A program made the translations under genes and the position numbers. Below the pieces are notes generated by a model. That model was given only the letters and a program-made list of their open reading frames with translations, was not told where the DNA came from and made no database searches. A stretch of DNA of 64,000 nucleotides from Actinernus sp. WN-2022 (Eukaryota > Cnidaria > Anthozoa > Actiniaria > Actinernidae), in assembly GCA_030867875.1 (NCBI GenBank), contig JAOWCC010000577.1, positions 71,853,012 to 71,917,011 of the forward strand. The letters are read 5' to 3'. Below are positions 1 to 11,749 of the stretch, piece by piece (position 1 is the first letter of the stretch; each line of letters opens with the position of its first letter).

Positions 1-731
1 GCTGTAATTGAAGGCGATGAATAGCGACGTAAGGCGACTTAAGCAATTTCCGGGGGAAAAAATTAGGCGACTTCAGGCAACTTAAGCGACTTAAGAAAAA
101 TTGAAGAATTGCTTGTTGCAACTTTGGGCAACTTTAGGCGAGTTAAGCAAAACTGATTATACTGAGTAACTGCTAAATACCCTCTTTAAGCGACTTCATG
201 CGATTTTATGCGATTTAAGGCGACATGATGCGACTTTAGGACCCGAAGTAGGCCTACCGCTGATGAAAGTACGTTGAGATATTTGAACATTTGTGTTAGA
301 TCTTATACCATATGCGGTAATTTTATATTTAGTGTTATATCTGATACAATCTCCTGTAATTATAGTGTTAGATCTCATATAATCTCCCGTAATTATTGTG
401 TTAGTTAGATCTCATACTATCTCCTGTAATTACGGCGGCCATTTTTTATGACCAGCGGTAATTAACATTCGCTGAGATGACACGCATTTCTGGTAATGTT
501 GTAAAGAGCTCCCATTAAAGTTATACTCAAAGGGCTATAATGTTCAAGATATTGAAGAATCAAATTCAGCCTTATAACCCAGCTGTTCGGAAGCAGAATA
601 TACTCTACAAACGAAGAATAATAGGATTTGTTTTCTTTAAAAACTATGCCCGACCGGCATTACAATTAATACACAGTACATCATGTACATGTACGTCAAT
701 GATCAGATGCAATTTGTCCGTTGAATTGCAG
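1..731. other. Host intron sequence with short repeats
   Basis: No coding exon is visible. Bases 1-240 are rich in loose repeats of a GCGACTTAAG-like decamer. Bases 290-440 hold about four diverged copies of a unit of roughly 45 bp containing GTGTTAGATCTCATA and CTCCTGTAATTA. The stretch ends in a splice acceptor (ATTGCAG, 725-731), so it is read as intron of the kinase gene whose earlier exons lie left of the window. Confidence 0.6.
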
Positions 732-916
732 AAGCATCGAGTGAGATGCAAAGAGAAGAATTCGTGAAAGAAATGATCTTCATGAGGAACGTCGGGGTTC
801 ATCCCAACATCGTTAACTTTGTTGGTTACTGTAAGCAGTCTGAGCCATACAGCCTGGTGCTCGAGTATGCTGAGTATGGAGATATGCTAAACTTCTTGAA
901 AGCAGCAAGGAAACGG
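732..916 (+). CDS. Receptor tyrosine kinase, exon with helix C to hinge
   Basis: First visible exon of a receptor-type protein tyrosine kinase; the gene is cut by the window's left edge. It begins after the acceptor TTGCAG and ends before the donor GTAAGC in phase 0. The translation has the helix-C glutamate region (EMQREEFVKEM), then HPNIVNFVGYC and the hinge VLEYAEYGDMLNFLKAA, which are tyrosine-kinase subdomains III-V. The glycine loop, the VAVK lysine and the extracellular and transmembrane parts must lie upstream. The family phosphorylates tyrosines after ligand-driven dimerisation at the plasma membrane. The exact receptor class is not clear from this part. Confidence 0.88.
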
Positions 917-2097
917 GTAAGCTTGACGATATCCATATGTAGATTCCCGTGTCCAGTGACAACAGTTTTTGCTGTTTGTTATAGAATTAACTTGGCATTG
1001 AAAGAATAATATTTATACAAAAAAAAAGAACAAAGAATTATTAAAGGACCCTGAAATAACCCGTGACTTTGTGCTAGAATTCAATACAAAAATTAACACG
1101 GTGCAAACCACTTACATTGAAAAACACTGGGTTATATCACCTCTATAATCGGCGATACTTACTAAATTGATGTGAAAACAGTCCGTGCTTTCACGTTTAA
1201 AAATTATGCTTATTCTGTTTCCCGTGACCCATTTAATTGAATGTGAACTAAAATGCTTTAAACAGGAATGACTAATATGCTTAATTGGTGGATAATAGGC
1301 TAACCACTTCACTGGTTTGCACAGTTGGTAGAGCATGGTCTTAATATAGAGTGTGGGAGGTCAGGGATTCGAATCCTGGTCGCGAGCTTAGGCAGGGACG
1401 TATAAGCCGTTGGCATTGTCTCCTTTCCCTTCTAATCTATACGAGGGGGATGTAAAACAACCTGTTGTGTTATTTCAAGAACGAGTAGGGGATTGTCTCC
1501 CGACACAACAGCCTGGTATTCTGACGTACTAACAATCACTCATGATTGTAAACTGCATGGCAGCACATTGCGCTACAATAGCAGTCCGTATCACAAAAAT
1601 AATTTGCATTTGAATATACCCGCATATATAATTTGCACTATACAAATGAATACCTAAGTAGAACAAGTCGAACCTTCGTAGAAAAAAAAGTGTCGATCGA
1701 ACTTCATCGCTGCATCCAATCCCAAACGCTGACAAAGTGTCTCCCCAGTTCATTGATTGATTAATTTATCTGTAAATAATCAACTACAGTAGGAAACGAT
1801 AACAACTGATTTCTAACCAATTGGTAAACAGCAAATGAAGAGTGTACCTTTGAGAAAACGAAGCGAAATGGGAACAGATGATCAGTATGCAAACACCGCA
1901 TCCCTGAAAATGGAGGTGAGAGAAATGAACAAGTTATTGTACATTGCACCAAAATATATTTATATGTAGGACGTTTTTTTTGTATTTCTAATACCAATTT
2001 GTTTTTATTATATGTAATAGGTGGAGTTATAGCGTAGAAGCGTAGAAACCTTAGTAACATCATAATTATCTTAACTGGTTTATTTTAACTAATTTAG
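917..2097. other. Host intron containing a SINE
   Basis: Intron between the first two visible kinase exons. Apart from the tRNA-derived SINE at about 1313-1640 I see no gene or structured repeat; the short reading frames here have no recognisable similarity. Confidence 0.6.
1313..1640 (+). mobile_element. tRNA-derived SINE
   Basis: The 5' part resembles a tRNA with internal RNA polymerase III promoter boxes: an A box in GTTGGTAGAGCATGG and a B box GGATTCGAATCC. The body continues with AAGCCGTTGGCATTGTCTC and TTGTAAACTGCATGGCAGC. A second copy of the same family lies inverted at about 11750-12120 and shares all these blocks, so this is a dispersed SINE rather than a tRNA gene. The 3' boundary is approximate. 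Confidence 0.75.
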
Positions 2098-2721
2098 CTT
2101 TCCCAAGACAAGACTCTTACTGGAACCTCATTATCTGCAGCAATACCAATCCATAATGATGAAAAGAAAGAGTTACCACATATTAAAACACTGGACAAAT
2201 CAAGTCCATGTCCATCATCGCTGGACCTGAAAACTAGAACGGGATGCATCAGTGATGAAAGTGTGGCCACGAGGAATACAGTTGAAATTCGTGATGACAA
2301 AGTCCATGCATCCCATGGATATGAAAATCCGCTTGAGGGGGTTAGTGCGAGCGACGAAGCTGTCCTCGAAGCATCCAATAGAAACCAGCATTCAGATACC
2401 CAAGTTATCCAAGGTACGGAATCAGCTATGGTTGTCCTAGCCACCGAATTGCATGAAACTGGTACCAATGAAGAAAATGCTGGAGAGGACACAACGTCCA
2501 ACGCGATCGAGACCATTTCCTTTGAGAATGCTCATGAAGTAGCTGACGTTCATACCCCATCTACAGATAACATAGCAGGGGAAAGCGCTCCACAGATTGC
2601 AGCTGACTCGAGGCTGAGAAGGATCGGGACTATCAAGAGGCCTCGTATGCAGGAAGAGGAAATACCTGAGATGACCATGACCAAGCTGTTGTCATTTGGC
2701 TGGCAGATAGCCAAGGGCATG
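2098..2721 (+). CDS. Receptor tyrosine kinase, exon with long kinase-insert domain
   Basis: Exon of 208 codons, phase 0 at both ends (acceptor AATTTAG, donor GTGAGT). Most of it is a hydrophilic Ser/Thr/Glu-rich stretch with no motif I recognise. It sits exactly where split kinases of the PDGFR/VEGFR/FGFR type carry the kinase insert, between helices D and E. The final residues (MTMTKLLSFGWQIAKGM) return to helix E of the C-lobe. About 190 residues is long for a kinase insert. One tyrosine in the acidic context HGYENPLEG could be a docking site, which is inference only. The reading frame is open throughout and joins both neighbouring exons in phase. Confidence 0.82.
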
Positions 2722-2839
2722 GTGAGTTGATTTGTGGACATCATCAGAAAAATATATCCCAATATTATTGTTGCTTTTGAATACTAAGGTGCCTCATAAA
2801 ACGTATTTTTTAGATATGATATCATCTTATTTTTTCCAG

Positions 2840-3054
2840 GAGTTTCTTAGTAGCAAAGGATTGATTCATCGAGATCTTGCAGCTCGTAATGTTCTTGTTG
2901 CTAAAGGCTTCGTTGCCAAGGTAGCTGACTTCGGTATGATGCGTCGTGTGTATCAGGAAACTGTTTACCATACCGGTGGAGGAAAGAGATTACCAATCAA
3001 GTGGACCGCACCTGAGGCCCTTTATAACATGGACTTCTCTACAAGCAGCGACGT
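2840..3054 (+). CDS. Receptor tyrosine kinase, catalytic and activation loop exon
   Basis: This exon carries the catalytic loop IHRDLAARNVLV, the magnesium motif DFG (VADFGMMRR), an activation loop with two tyrosines (YQETVY) and LPIKWTAPEAL, the tyrosine-kinase form of the APE motif. All key catalytic residues are present (HRD Asp, Asn and DFG Asp), so the kinase looks active. The acceptor is TTTTCCAG and the donor is GTAAGT. The exon ends after two bases of a codon that is completed as Val by the next exon. Confidence 0.95.
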
Positions 3055-3464
3055 GTAAGTTAACTTCACTTCTAGTTTAATCAAATACCAGAAGAAAACA
3101 TTTGTTCAGAAATATGTTTCCGAATTAATTCATTTACAAATTAAACTATTGGTAAATTCATGTGCCTTGACGTCTTTTAAACTTCTATCAATAACACAAT
3201 TGATGTTGATAACAAAACATTGCTTTGATCTGATTAACAGGAAAGATAATCCGAAACCAAACACCGTCATCACTTAAAACAAAAACATTATCAGATATTA
3301 GCGTTTATCGTTTTGTCTGTTTAGCTCATTTTATTGTTTTGTTCTGTTTGTTTGTTTATCGATTTTTTTTGTTTTGTTTTATACGAGAATCGAGTGGATC
3401 GTTTTAGAATGCCGGTCACTTTACATAGTGCATTATTAGAATATCAAGTATTTTCAATTCACAG
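3055..3464. other. Host intron, no feature seen
   Basis: AT-rich intron of the kinase gene with a T/G-rich low-complexity stretch at about 3320-3385. Nothing else is recognisable. Confidence 0.6.
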
Positions 3465-3505
3465 TTGGTCATTTGGTGTGGTGCTGTGGGAAATTCTGAC
3501 TATGG
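3465..3505 (+). CDS. Receptor tyrosine kinase, 41-bp microexon
   Basis: Short exon bounded by acceptor TTCACAG and donor GTAAGT. Joined in phase with its neighbours it reads VWSFGVVLWEILTMG, kinase subdomain IX (helix F), following S-S-D from the previous exon. Both splice phases fit exactly (one base in, one base out), which supports the call despite the small size. Confidence 0.9.
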
Positions 3506-4529
3506 GTAAGTCTACTTACTAATAAGAGTAATAACTAATAAGTGTTTGCGCTATGAATGAATGAATGACCGTTATTTACCGAGAGAAAGACGTATTGCCC
3601 ACTACGATGGACTGAGTCGAATTTGCAAAGTTAATCTAGTTAACAAATAAATCTCGTCTTAAGAAAGATCACATCGGAATTAGAAAGAATACCAAGTTTG
3701 AGCATGATTTGTTAAATAGAATCCGTGATAAGCAAGCTTTCAAAAATAGCAAAAATAAGAGACATTTCTATGAATTGGAGGGACAAACGTTCGAACGCCT
3801 CACTTCAATGCAATAACGCACTATTCAAACTGTGTATCTAAATTAGTCGTACTTGTTTAACTAGGACTTAGATATTATGTGCTGGTGTTATTTCGCACAA
3901 TCGTCCTAAAATCGCATCCGATCTCGTAATTTATCAATTTCGCATAATCCTTGAAATCATTACGCAATTTAGAAGAAATAGAGCAAATACTCACCTAGAA
4001 CCTATAGTGCATTAGAATTTCCAGAATATTTAAACATGATTAAGCTTATTTACCTTCCAAAACACGCCAGATGTACGCCTCCGTGATTCCGATTATTAGG
4101 TGCGAATCAAACAACCAGCCGTTCTTCGCAATGTTGCAGGTGAGGGATTGGCACTATGATTTTTTTAATGAATATCCAAGATGGCGGACACGGACTTTTA
4201 CTCGTATAGTTTTGCCTGAAAAACTTTCCTTTCTGTTGCGATTGAATGAATGTTAGTTAATGATGGGGGATTAAAAGCAGAATAATGCTGGAGTGATTTA
4301 AAGACTGCAGGTTAAAGTCAATACGCAAGACATGACAAGGTTCGCTTTACCCATGTATTAAAAATATGATGGGTAACTAGCTCCTGTAAAAATATTTTTG
4401 TTAGTCTGCGTCGGCGGAGAAGATAAACACTGGTATAATCAATTAAAGTCGATTAAGGTATGCTAACCTCCGTGGGAATCGAGTATTAAATCATCCATAT
4501 CATTCAGACATTTGTGCACCATTAATAAA

Positions 4530-5150
4530 TAACATTTAATAATAATAATAATAAATAACGTTTATAGTGCGCAAGTATCATACATAAATGCTCACAAACT
4601 AATTGATAAACTTATTGATAACAATCGACTACTCCTAGCTACAAGTTACTATCATATAGGATTAATCAACATAAACACTAGTAAAAAGCTTTCTTAAATA
4701 AACACATCTTAGTTAGTTGCTTAACAGCTGAAGCTGCAAATTGAGCATTACGTATTTCTACGGGTTAGGTCATTCCATAGAGCAGGCGCTGCTAATGCGA
4801 AAGATCGGTCACCTAGGGTTACGAAAGTCTTAAGTCTTAGTCGCTGTAGGAGACGTTATGTGTTAGATCTGAATTTATAGCGAGATGCAGGCTTGATAAT
4901 AATTAGCTCTGTATTATAGGATGGTGCTAAACCATTTAGTACGTGCCTTATACGTGATACGAATTATTTTAAAATCTATTCTAAACTTAATTGGAAGTCA
5001 GTGCAACTTATAAAGAATAGGAGTAATATGGTCAAAACGAGAAATGTTGCACATAAGCCGAGCCGCAGCATTCTTGACACGCTGGAGCCTACTGAGCTTA
5101 GTGGCCGGCAGACCATATAAAATGGCATTACAGTAATCTAGACCGTGCAT
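4530..5150 (-). mobile_element. Degraded LINE 3' end, reverse orientation
   Basis: Starts at an AAT microsatellite (4536-4555), the reverse of a LINE tail. On the minus strand 5050-5100 encodes RLQRVKNAAARL, the conserved motif near the C-terminus of CR1/Jockey-like reverse transcriptases. The same motif occurs in the copy at 8571-9152. Many stops; non-functional. Confidence 0.6.
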
Positions 5151-5245
5151 TTCAAATCTCAAAATTTGTGAGATTCGGGTGGCTCAATTTCTTACAAAAT
5201 GACCATTATTTTAACTCAAATCTCAAAATTTGAGAGATTCTTAAG

Positions 5246-5630
5246 GTGATAACTTGGAATACACTTCCACACGAACTGCGTGAATCAGATATCTCTTTAC
5301 CTAAGTTTAGATCATTACTATTTAAATATTACGTGTCTGCCATCACTTCTGTATTTGACATCGAGAACCCTAGGTCTTGGAAGTCTGTATGTCTGAAATG
5401 TCACCAGGCAAGACAGTTAACCGCACCTCTCAAATGCTGCTTTTAGGTTGAAATAGGTATTGTAATTAGATCATTTATTGTAATTTTATTTTTCATAGGA
5501 AACCAACGTAATTGGCTAACGCTGTGTTGGTTCTCCTGGCCTCTATGTTTTGTTTGTTGTATATTTTACTTTATTTTATTTTGTATCTTCTATTATGGCC
5601 GAAGTAAGTAAATAAAAAATAAAAATAAAA
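5246..5630 (+). mobile_element. LINE ORF2 C-terminus, 3' UTR and tail
   Basis: Bases 5246-5446 encode TWNTLPHELRESDISLPKFR and a short tail, typical of the last residues of CR1/Jockey-like ORF2 proteins. A 3' UTR follows, ending in a simple AAATAAAAAT tail at about 5600-5632. The copy is 5'-truncated, as is usual after incomplete reverse transcription. Confidence 0.65.
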
Positions 5631-5829
5631 ATAAACCTACAAAAAATGACCATTTTAGCTGCACCTGTTCTTTTCTACGTAAGACGGTGATTATTATATA
5701 TGGACTACAGCGTAAACGCTTGTAAAACTATGTATGTCAGTTTGCTTTGACAGTTTCCTCCTCCTCTGTTTTACAGGAACAATTCAAGCTTTCTGAAAAG
5801 ATATTATACACTTTTATGCACTTTATACA

Positions 5830-6340
5830 TAAGAAAGGCGGTGGACTTGTTGTCTATGCTAAAGACACTTACAAGGCCTCCGTCGTTGAACAATCGTCAA
5901 CAGTCTGTTTATAGACCTCCGAGTTCGCCCACAAGCTTCCCCGAGGACTTGGGTAAACTTCTTGTGGATTCTTTTTATCGGGATTCGATGTCATACTAGG
6001 GAACCTAAATTGTAACATTCTCGGAAACTACCTGATAGTCGAGCCCTATCTGATTTTGTTCTACTCTAAACCTGGCCCATGCAGTTAATCAGAGAACCCA
6101 CCAGAGTCACAAAAACTTCACAGACTCTTATCGACGTGGCTTTTAACTACAAATGAAAACATTATTAATGCTTGTAAGGTAAAATTGTCAACAATCAGCT
6201 ATCACAGGTTGGTGTGCCTGACGCTTAAACTGAAAGCGCCAAAACCAATCTGTTCAGATATTACCACCAGAAGCTACAAGAACTATGATCATAGAACATT
6301 TATTGAGGACTTGGCCAACGTCACATTCCATATTGTCAAT
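5830..6340 (+). pseudogene. LINE endonuclease fragment
   Basis: Translations in shifting frames give GGGLVVYAKDTYKASVVEQS and LIREPTRVTKTSQTLIDVA. These match the APE-type endonuclease domain at the start of CR1/Jockey-like ORF2. Stops and frameshifts make it a dead remnant. It lies just downstream of a LINE 3' end in the same orientation, so two truncated copies seem to be stacked. Confidence 0.6.
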
Positions 6341-6918
6341 TTTTTCGAGTTTATCAGTTAGTAATTAGTTTATTGTTCTTGTTATGCGCATGTGTGAGCA
6401 TTTATGTGTGGAAGTTACGCACTATAAATGTTATTTATTATAATTATTATTAAATAGGTTTTGAGGTTTACGGTATAGCTTAAAATGGACAATTTGTAAG
6501 AGATTGAGTCACCCGAATCTTAAAAAATATTGAGATTGGAGATACACGGTATAGCTTAAAATCATGATGGTCATTTTTTTACACTACGTGCAAATTCCTG
6601 ACGATGAGGTAACAGGTCTGAATAACATACCATTTTTGTAATAATTTGTTGAATCTTCCTTTATTTAGTCATATAAAATTAAAATTAAAAACATTCTGAA
6701 ATGTTGATGCATAACTAAGAGGTCAGCGTTATAGTTTGCGTCATAGACATGCGCAGCGTGCACAGCGACAGGTCCCATAATGGTGATGTAGCCCTGTCTA
6801 AACTTATTGTATCTGTTCATAAATTACAGAACTTAATTTAAAAAGCTGCATTGCATATTACTTTTATTGTTCTTGTACTCATATTCATCGTGTTAATATA
6901 ATAATTATTCTTGATCAG

Positions 6919-7015
6919 GAGGAGCTCCGTACGCCTCAATGGACAACATCGATGTATTGCGTCATATCAAGAACGGATACAGATTGGAGAAACCTGAACT
7001 CTGTCTCGACGAAAT
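6919..7015 (+). CDS. Receptor tyrosine kinase, subdomain X exon
   Basis: Exon of 97 bp between acceptor TTGATCAG and donor GTGAGT. It completes a Gly codon and reads GAPYASMDNIDVLRHIKNGY then RLEKPELCLDE, the usual C-lobe segment after helix F of receptor tyrosine kinases. It ends with two bases (AT) that join the C opening the exon at 32807. The intron that follows is 25.8 kb long and contains the whole of provirus 1. Confidence 0.92.
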
Positions 7016-8259
7016 GTGAGTATAAATTTCGAAATGCTCTTTTTTGAAATAGTTAACGTAAGGAAAATCATCATCGCACAGAATGCCTATTGTTTTAGGG
7101 ACATATTCAAATGAGGCGCAGTAAAACAATGAACTTTCAAAATCATTATCTGATTGGTGCTTTTAGTCACATGTGATCATCTGAAGTCTTTCCAACGCTA
7201 ATACAAACCTGTCAATTATGATTTGATGGACAGGTAAAAGTTGTACATTGACAGAGCTAGAATATGTTAAGCACTGGAAATTATTGACTGAGGGTTGATG
7301 TAAATCGTATGCTAATCGCCGCGTAAAGCAGCTGACGAGTTTAGAGCGCTAGTCATCTTGATCTGACAAAGAAAAAGAACACGGCCAGGAATTACACTAA
7401 TTAGGCCAAACGGTTGTAACAAATCATTTCAAGACATTGCCGTTTGACAAGAAGTTAATTCTCGTGAGAACGCGATCCGCTGTGTATGATAAAACTGACT
7501 CGGCCAAATGCTTCTGAAGAAACCCACCAAAAACCAAACGTTTATTCGCATTTCGCACTATATTAAACTACAATGATCGATCATGAGCTGTTCTTATTAC
7601 AGATAATTAAACTAACCCGGCAAACGTTTTCAGGCAAACTCCGTTTAAACTTTTCTGTTTCGCAACTGACTCTGGCAAAGTTTAGTCGCCGGCTCACTGC
7701 CCCGGCTCAGTGTTGTTTGATCAAACTAATTCGGGCCAAAAGATTCAAGATATACATGGCAACCAAACGAATAGAACATGTCCGTATCCAAAGCGATGAT
7801 TTTTTACGGCGATGTTTTACTCGTTTAGTTGGACGAGAATTTATGTTTATTGGCTTTGGGGTTAAACCTTGACTTTGGATCTAAAGACTAAAGTTTCCGT
7901 AATTATCTTTGCTTTGGTAAAATTCAATCAATTTAGCTATTGACTGTTTTCCATTTTGCGAGGCCCGTCGATTACTATAAGAGCGCCGAGCGAAACGAGG
8001 TCTCTTATGAAAGAAAATAACAACTCAACAACTCTTACAAAGCCATACAGATATAATGGCCGATTTATAATTGAGCACCACGCGCCGTCAGGGTTTGGCC
8101 TTCTCTTATTTTAGAAATAGGGATAAACACGAAACAAAAGCTCAATGAGTATAACCAACTTTTATTCGTCGGCGTTGATCTTAAGCCCACGCGAATAACA
8201 ATGCGCCTCTCGTGTCCTTTCCGAACTTAAATTTACCGCTTGATTCGACTTGACTTGGT

Positions 8260-9590
8260 TGTCCTGCTAGTGCTCGGCAAAACTTTACTTTGATTTCACA
8301 CATAACACCGTCTGTTTGCATGTTTATTACGACTTTCAAGAACTGTCGCCTGTGTTAAAACTGACTTTAAAACCAGAAGCGCCGTTTAATAATAAAATAT
8401 TTTCAAGAGCCGTCCTGCTAATGCTCGGCAAAACTTTAATAATAATAATAATATGTAGATTTATATAGCGCTATATTCCTATAGTTCAAAGCGCTTCACA
8501 TTCAATATAAAATAGAAATAATAAAATAAAATAAAAATAACATTAAATAAATAATAAAAATAACTAAAGTTCATACAAACGCTTGCTTAAAAAGAAATGT
8601 TTTTACATTAGACTTAAAATGTGAAAGTGAGCATGACCGCTTTTCCCCCATAGGAAGCGAGTTCCAAAGAGTAGGAGCTGTAATTTGAAACGCGCGGCTT
8701 CCATACGTCTTTAGGCGGTAGCATGGTACTTTAAGAAGATGCTTATTCGAGGAGCGAAGAGTTCTTACAGGTACATATTTATCGAGGAGGTCAGAAATAT
8801 AATGAGGTGCCATGCCGTTAAGAGCCTTGTAGGTCAGCAGAAGTATTTTATAGGAGATTCGTTCTTTAACTGGTAGCCAGTGAAGTTGCTTCAAAATTGG
8901 CGTTATCCTATCAAACTTTCGGGTGCGTGTGACCAGGCGCGCTGCAGCATTTTGCACTCTCTGTAGTTTATCTATCAGATAAGTAGGAAGTCCTGTAAGC
9001 AATGAATTACAGTTGTCCAGTTTAGAAGATATAAAAGCATGCACTAGTGTCTCGGTATCCTTCTGGGAAAGGCAGTTCCTAATCTTAGCTATATTGCGGA
9101 TATGATAAAAAGCTATTTTACACACATTTTGAACTTGTTGCTCTAAATTCATGGATTGGTCGAATATTACTCCTATATTCCTATTACCTTGATATCACGC
9201 ATCGATCGATACACCGTCTGTCTGTTTATTAGAACTTTAAAACTGACTTTAAAACCACAAGCGCCGTTAATAAAAATGATTTAAGAGCCGTCCCGCTAAT
9301 GTTCGGTACTCGCTAATGCTCAAATGTTTACACATCCAACTTTACATTGATTCACACATCGATACCGACCGTCTGTCTGTTTATTACAACTTGAACTGCC
9401 ATCTGTGTTAAAACTGTTAAATCGACTGCGCCGCGTTAATAAATAAACTTTTCAAGAGCCGTCCTGCTAGTGCTCGGCAAAACTTTACCTTGATATCACA
9501 CATCGCTCGATACACCGTCTATCTGTTTATTACAATTTTACAACTGACTTTAAAACCACAAGCGCCGTTGATGTTCGGCAAGAGTTTATA
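8260..9590. repeat. Diverged tandem array interrupted by a LINE
   Basis: At least four imperfect copies of a unit of roughly 150-190 bp share CCGTCCTGCTAATGCTCGGC, CACCGTCTGTCTGTTTATTA and AACTGACTTTAAAACC. Copies begin near 8260, 8405, 9190, 9290 and 9460. The array is split by a LINE insertion between about 8440 and 9186: the sequence AAAACTTTA stops at 8439 and resumes as CCTTGATATCAC at 9187. Confidence 0.6.
8440..9186 (-). mobile_element. 5'-truncated LINE (CR1/Jockey-like)
   Basis: On the minus strand 8571-9152 encodes an open fragment of 193 residues, the thumb and C-terminal part of a non-LTR reverse transcriptase. Motifs include AFISSKLDNCNSLLTGLP, KLQRVQNAAARLVT, LHWLPVKERI and ALNGMAPHYI. 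The 3' end (left side) carries an AAT microsatellite tail at 8438-8452. The catalytic YADD domain is missing, so the copy is dead, but the fragment is unbroken and probably young. It is inserted into the tandem array. Confidence 0.8.
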
Positions 9591-10276
9591 CGGATCCAAC
9601 TTTACTGGGATACCAACGCATCCAAATTCACACATCGAATTTGAATTTGCCGCTTGATTTGACCTGACAATTGTACATATGAAGTCCATTGGGACTTATT
9701 GCAGCCATGAGGAACTGTTTTCCAAATACCTCATTACGGTAAAAAAAGTCAAAACCGATACAACTTTGGACGCAAATTTAAAGACGATTCTCAAGTTTTT
9801 ACTGAATATAGAGAACTTAACCAATCAAACTCGGGTTTTCGGTTTCTTTGTTGTCGACATGATGGGAAATCGAAAATATAAAATTTACTGATGTTAAAAG
9901 TAATTGAAAACATCGAGAAAACTATTATAAATGGATACATGACGTAACTGTGACGTCATCAAGTGTCTACTGTAGTTCAAAGCATCGGATTTTGTTTAGG
10001 TCATCGGTCTTCATCCTTCCACAAAAATTCAATCTTCTACGTTGGAAACTTTTGAAAATATAGCAAAGTGATTTTAGGGTCATTTGTGCCAAGCGTGTAG
10101 GGAATTTACAGTTATATATTGAGTCGGTATGGTCTTGCTACTTAGTAATTAGTGAATGAGAGTATCTGATATTGGAAGAAAGCTGCTTCCATATATGCGA
10201 CACATGTTAAGAAAAATAATTGTGAAAATATAAAAAAAAATTATAGTAGCACTTTAGCGGGTTATATGAATCTTAA

Positions 10277-10774
10277 AGGATACTGAACCCTAAAATCAAC
10301 CCAACGTCTTTACAAAGATGTATTCTAAAGAAATAAGTTCTGCTATTTTATTTTTCTGTCAGTGTTGCGCGTCTATGAGGAGAAAATTAGTCTCCAAGTT
10401 CGATTTTCCGCTGAAAACTCTATATTGTGTGGCGGCTCAATTCAGTGCAAATTTTCCCATAACGTACGTCACACATACCAAGGAAGAATGATCACACCTC
10501 CAGCACAAAGAAAACACAATGGTCCGTAATTGGAAGCCATTAGTCCTGCTATTCAATGTCGGGGACAGCATGGCAAAACTAATTTATTTCCCATATACTA
10601 CGTCACAAATTCGAGACTTAAGCCGTCTGTACATTGCGGAAGCTGTGGGTAAGGTTTTTGGATTTTCTCTTCATAGACGCGCAACATAGAAAAATGAAAT
10701 AGCAGAACCTATTTATTTCGAATATATGTTTGTATAGACATTGGGTTGATTTTAGGGTTTAGTTCCCCTTTAAG
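10277..10774. mobile_element. Foldback MITE with TTAA ends
   Basis: About 130-bp inverted repeats: the left end TTAAAGGATACTGAACCC and the right end read in reverse TTAAAGGGGAACTAAACCC share CCTAAAATCAACCCAA and TTGCGCGTCTATGA. TTAA at both borders suggests a piggyBac- or Kolobok-type non-autonomous element. No coding capacity. Confidence 0.6.
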
Positions 10775-10959
10775 GATCTACTAAAAAGTCAGTAATGTAA
10801 GAGGGGTCATCTTCTTTCTTGCACTTATTTATTTAAAGTAGCTATAGAGTCCGCTCTCTTCTTCTTGACCCCAGTGAGCGTGTCGAGCATTGAAATGCTC
10901 AATTAAAAAAATTCGGATAATCACGGTATTTCCATACTATGGAAATTATAATACCCTTG

Positions 10960-11125
10960 GGAATTCCTAGCCTGAGAAAACAGCCGCCTCTCGTCGCGGT
11001 TCATTGCAAACCCCCGACAGAGACGTCTCAGACTCGAGCCGAAAAATTCAATACTGTGACGTAAAATATGAATACATTCAGACAATACATTTGCCATTGA
11101 CCAATCATAGGAGAGTATTCCCACG
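10960..11125. repeat. Dispersed repeat fragment
   Basis: The block CCTGAGAAAACAGCCGCCTCTC with its flank recurs at about 11551-11572 and in inverted orientation at about 12345-12530 (GATGTTTTCTCAGGCTAGG). The three fragments are pieces of one dispersed element of unknown class. Confidence 0.45.
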
Positions 11126-11137
11126 CTTGAGACGGGA

Positions 11138-11412
11138 CTAATAGTCCAGTTTCGTATTCGAAAATTGTCGCTGAATGCGATAACTACAGACGCATTTATA
11201 CAGGGTTTAGCCTCGTTCTTAAGTTAAACATTCATAAATACCAGCAAGGAAGTGCGCTATTCACAACTCTGCGTATTGCTGTAGTTTCGCGTTTTGCATC
11301 TTCTCGTTGGTATTTATGAATATTTAATTTAATAACGAGGCTAATCCTGTTCACATGCGTCTGTAGTCATCGCATTCAGCGGTAATTTTCGAATACGAAA
11401 CTAGACTATTTG
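11138..11412. mobile_element. Foldback MITE, about 275 bp
   Basis: Terminal inverted repeats of about 110 bp: left GTCCAGTTTCGTATTCGAAA and GAATGCGATAACTACAGACG pair with the right end read in reverse (GTCTAGTTTCGTATTCGAAA, GAATGCGATGACTACAGACG). The arms meet around ATTCATAAATACCA. No reading frame of interest. Confidence 0.65.
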
Positions 11413-11749
11413 TACATTTCACGTTTAATTGGTTTTCTATGTTTAGCCTCCAAAGCCTCGATAAAATTCAATCGAAAGCTATATGGGAGAAACAGCAGAA
11501 ACGAATTGAGTCAAATTTTGACTTCGGAGATTCTAAAGGCAGATTTGGTAGCCTGAGAAAACAGCCGCCTCTCCGCAGCTTCCATATGTCCGACTTCGAA
11601 TAAAAAGAACGATATTGTATGGGTGACAAGCCAACGCCAGCGAGTGGAACTGCGTGTGTTTTCACCTGTGTACTTCAAGTCTGATAATTTATTGCATCGC
11701 TCTTTAAGTAGTCTTGTCCGGGAAATAACAGCCTTCTATTCTTATATAA

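Larger units (their letters stand above)
3506..6918. other. Host intron with LINE fragments
   Basis: Bases 3506-4500 and 6520-6918 show nothing I can assign. Bases 4530-6520 are a patchwork of degraded non-LTR retrotransposon pieces in both orientations, listed separately. Confidence 0.55.

Noticed and set aside
1313..1400. Possible tRNA gene with A and B boxes
   Set aside because: The cloverleaf is not convincing and the same extended sequence recurs inverted at 11750-12120 with a long shared 3' body, so it is a SINE.
9679..9891. 70-codon open frame in the intron
   Set aside because: No similarity to any family and no splice sites in frame with the kinase.
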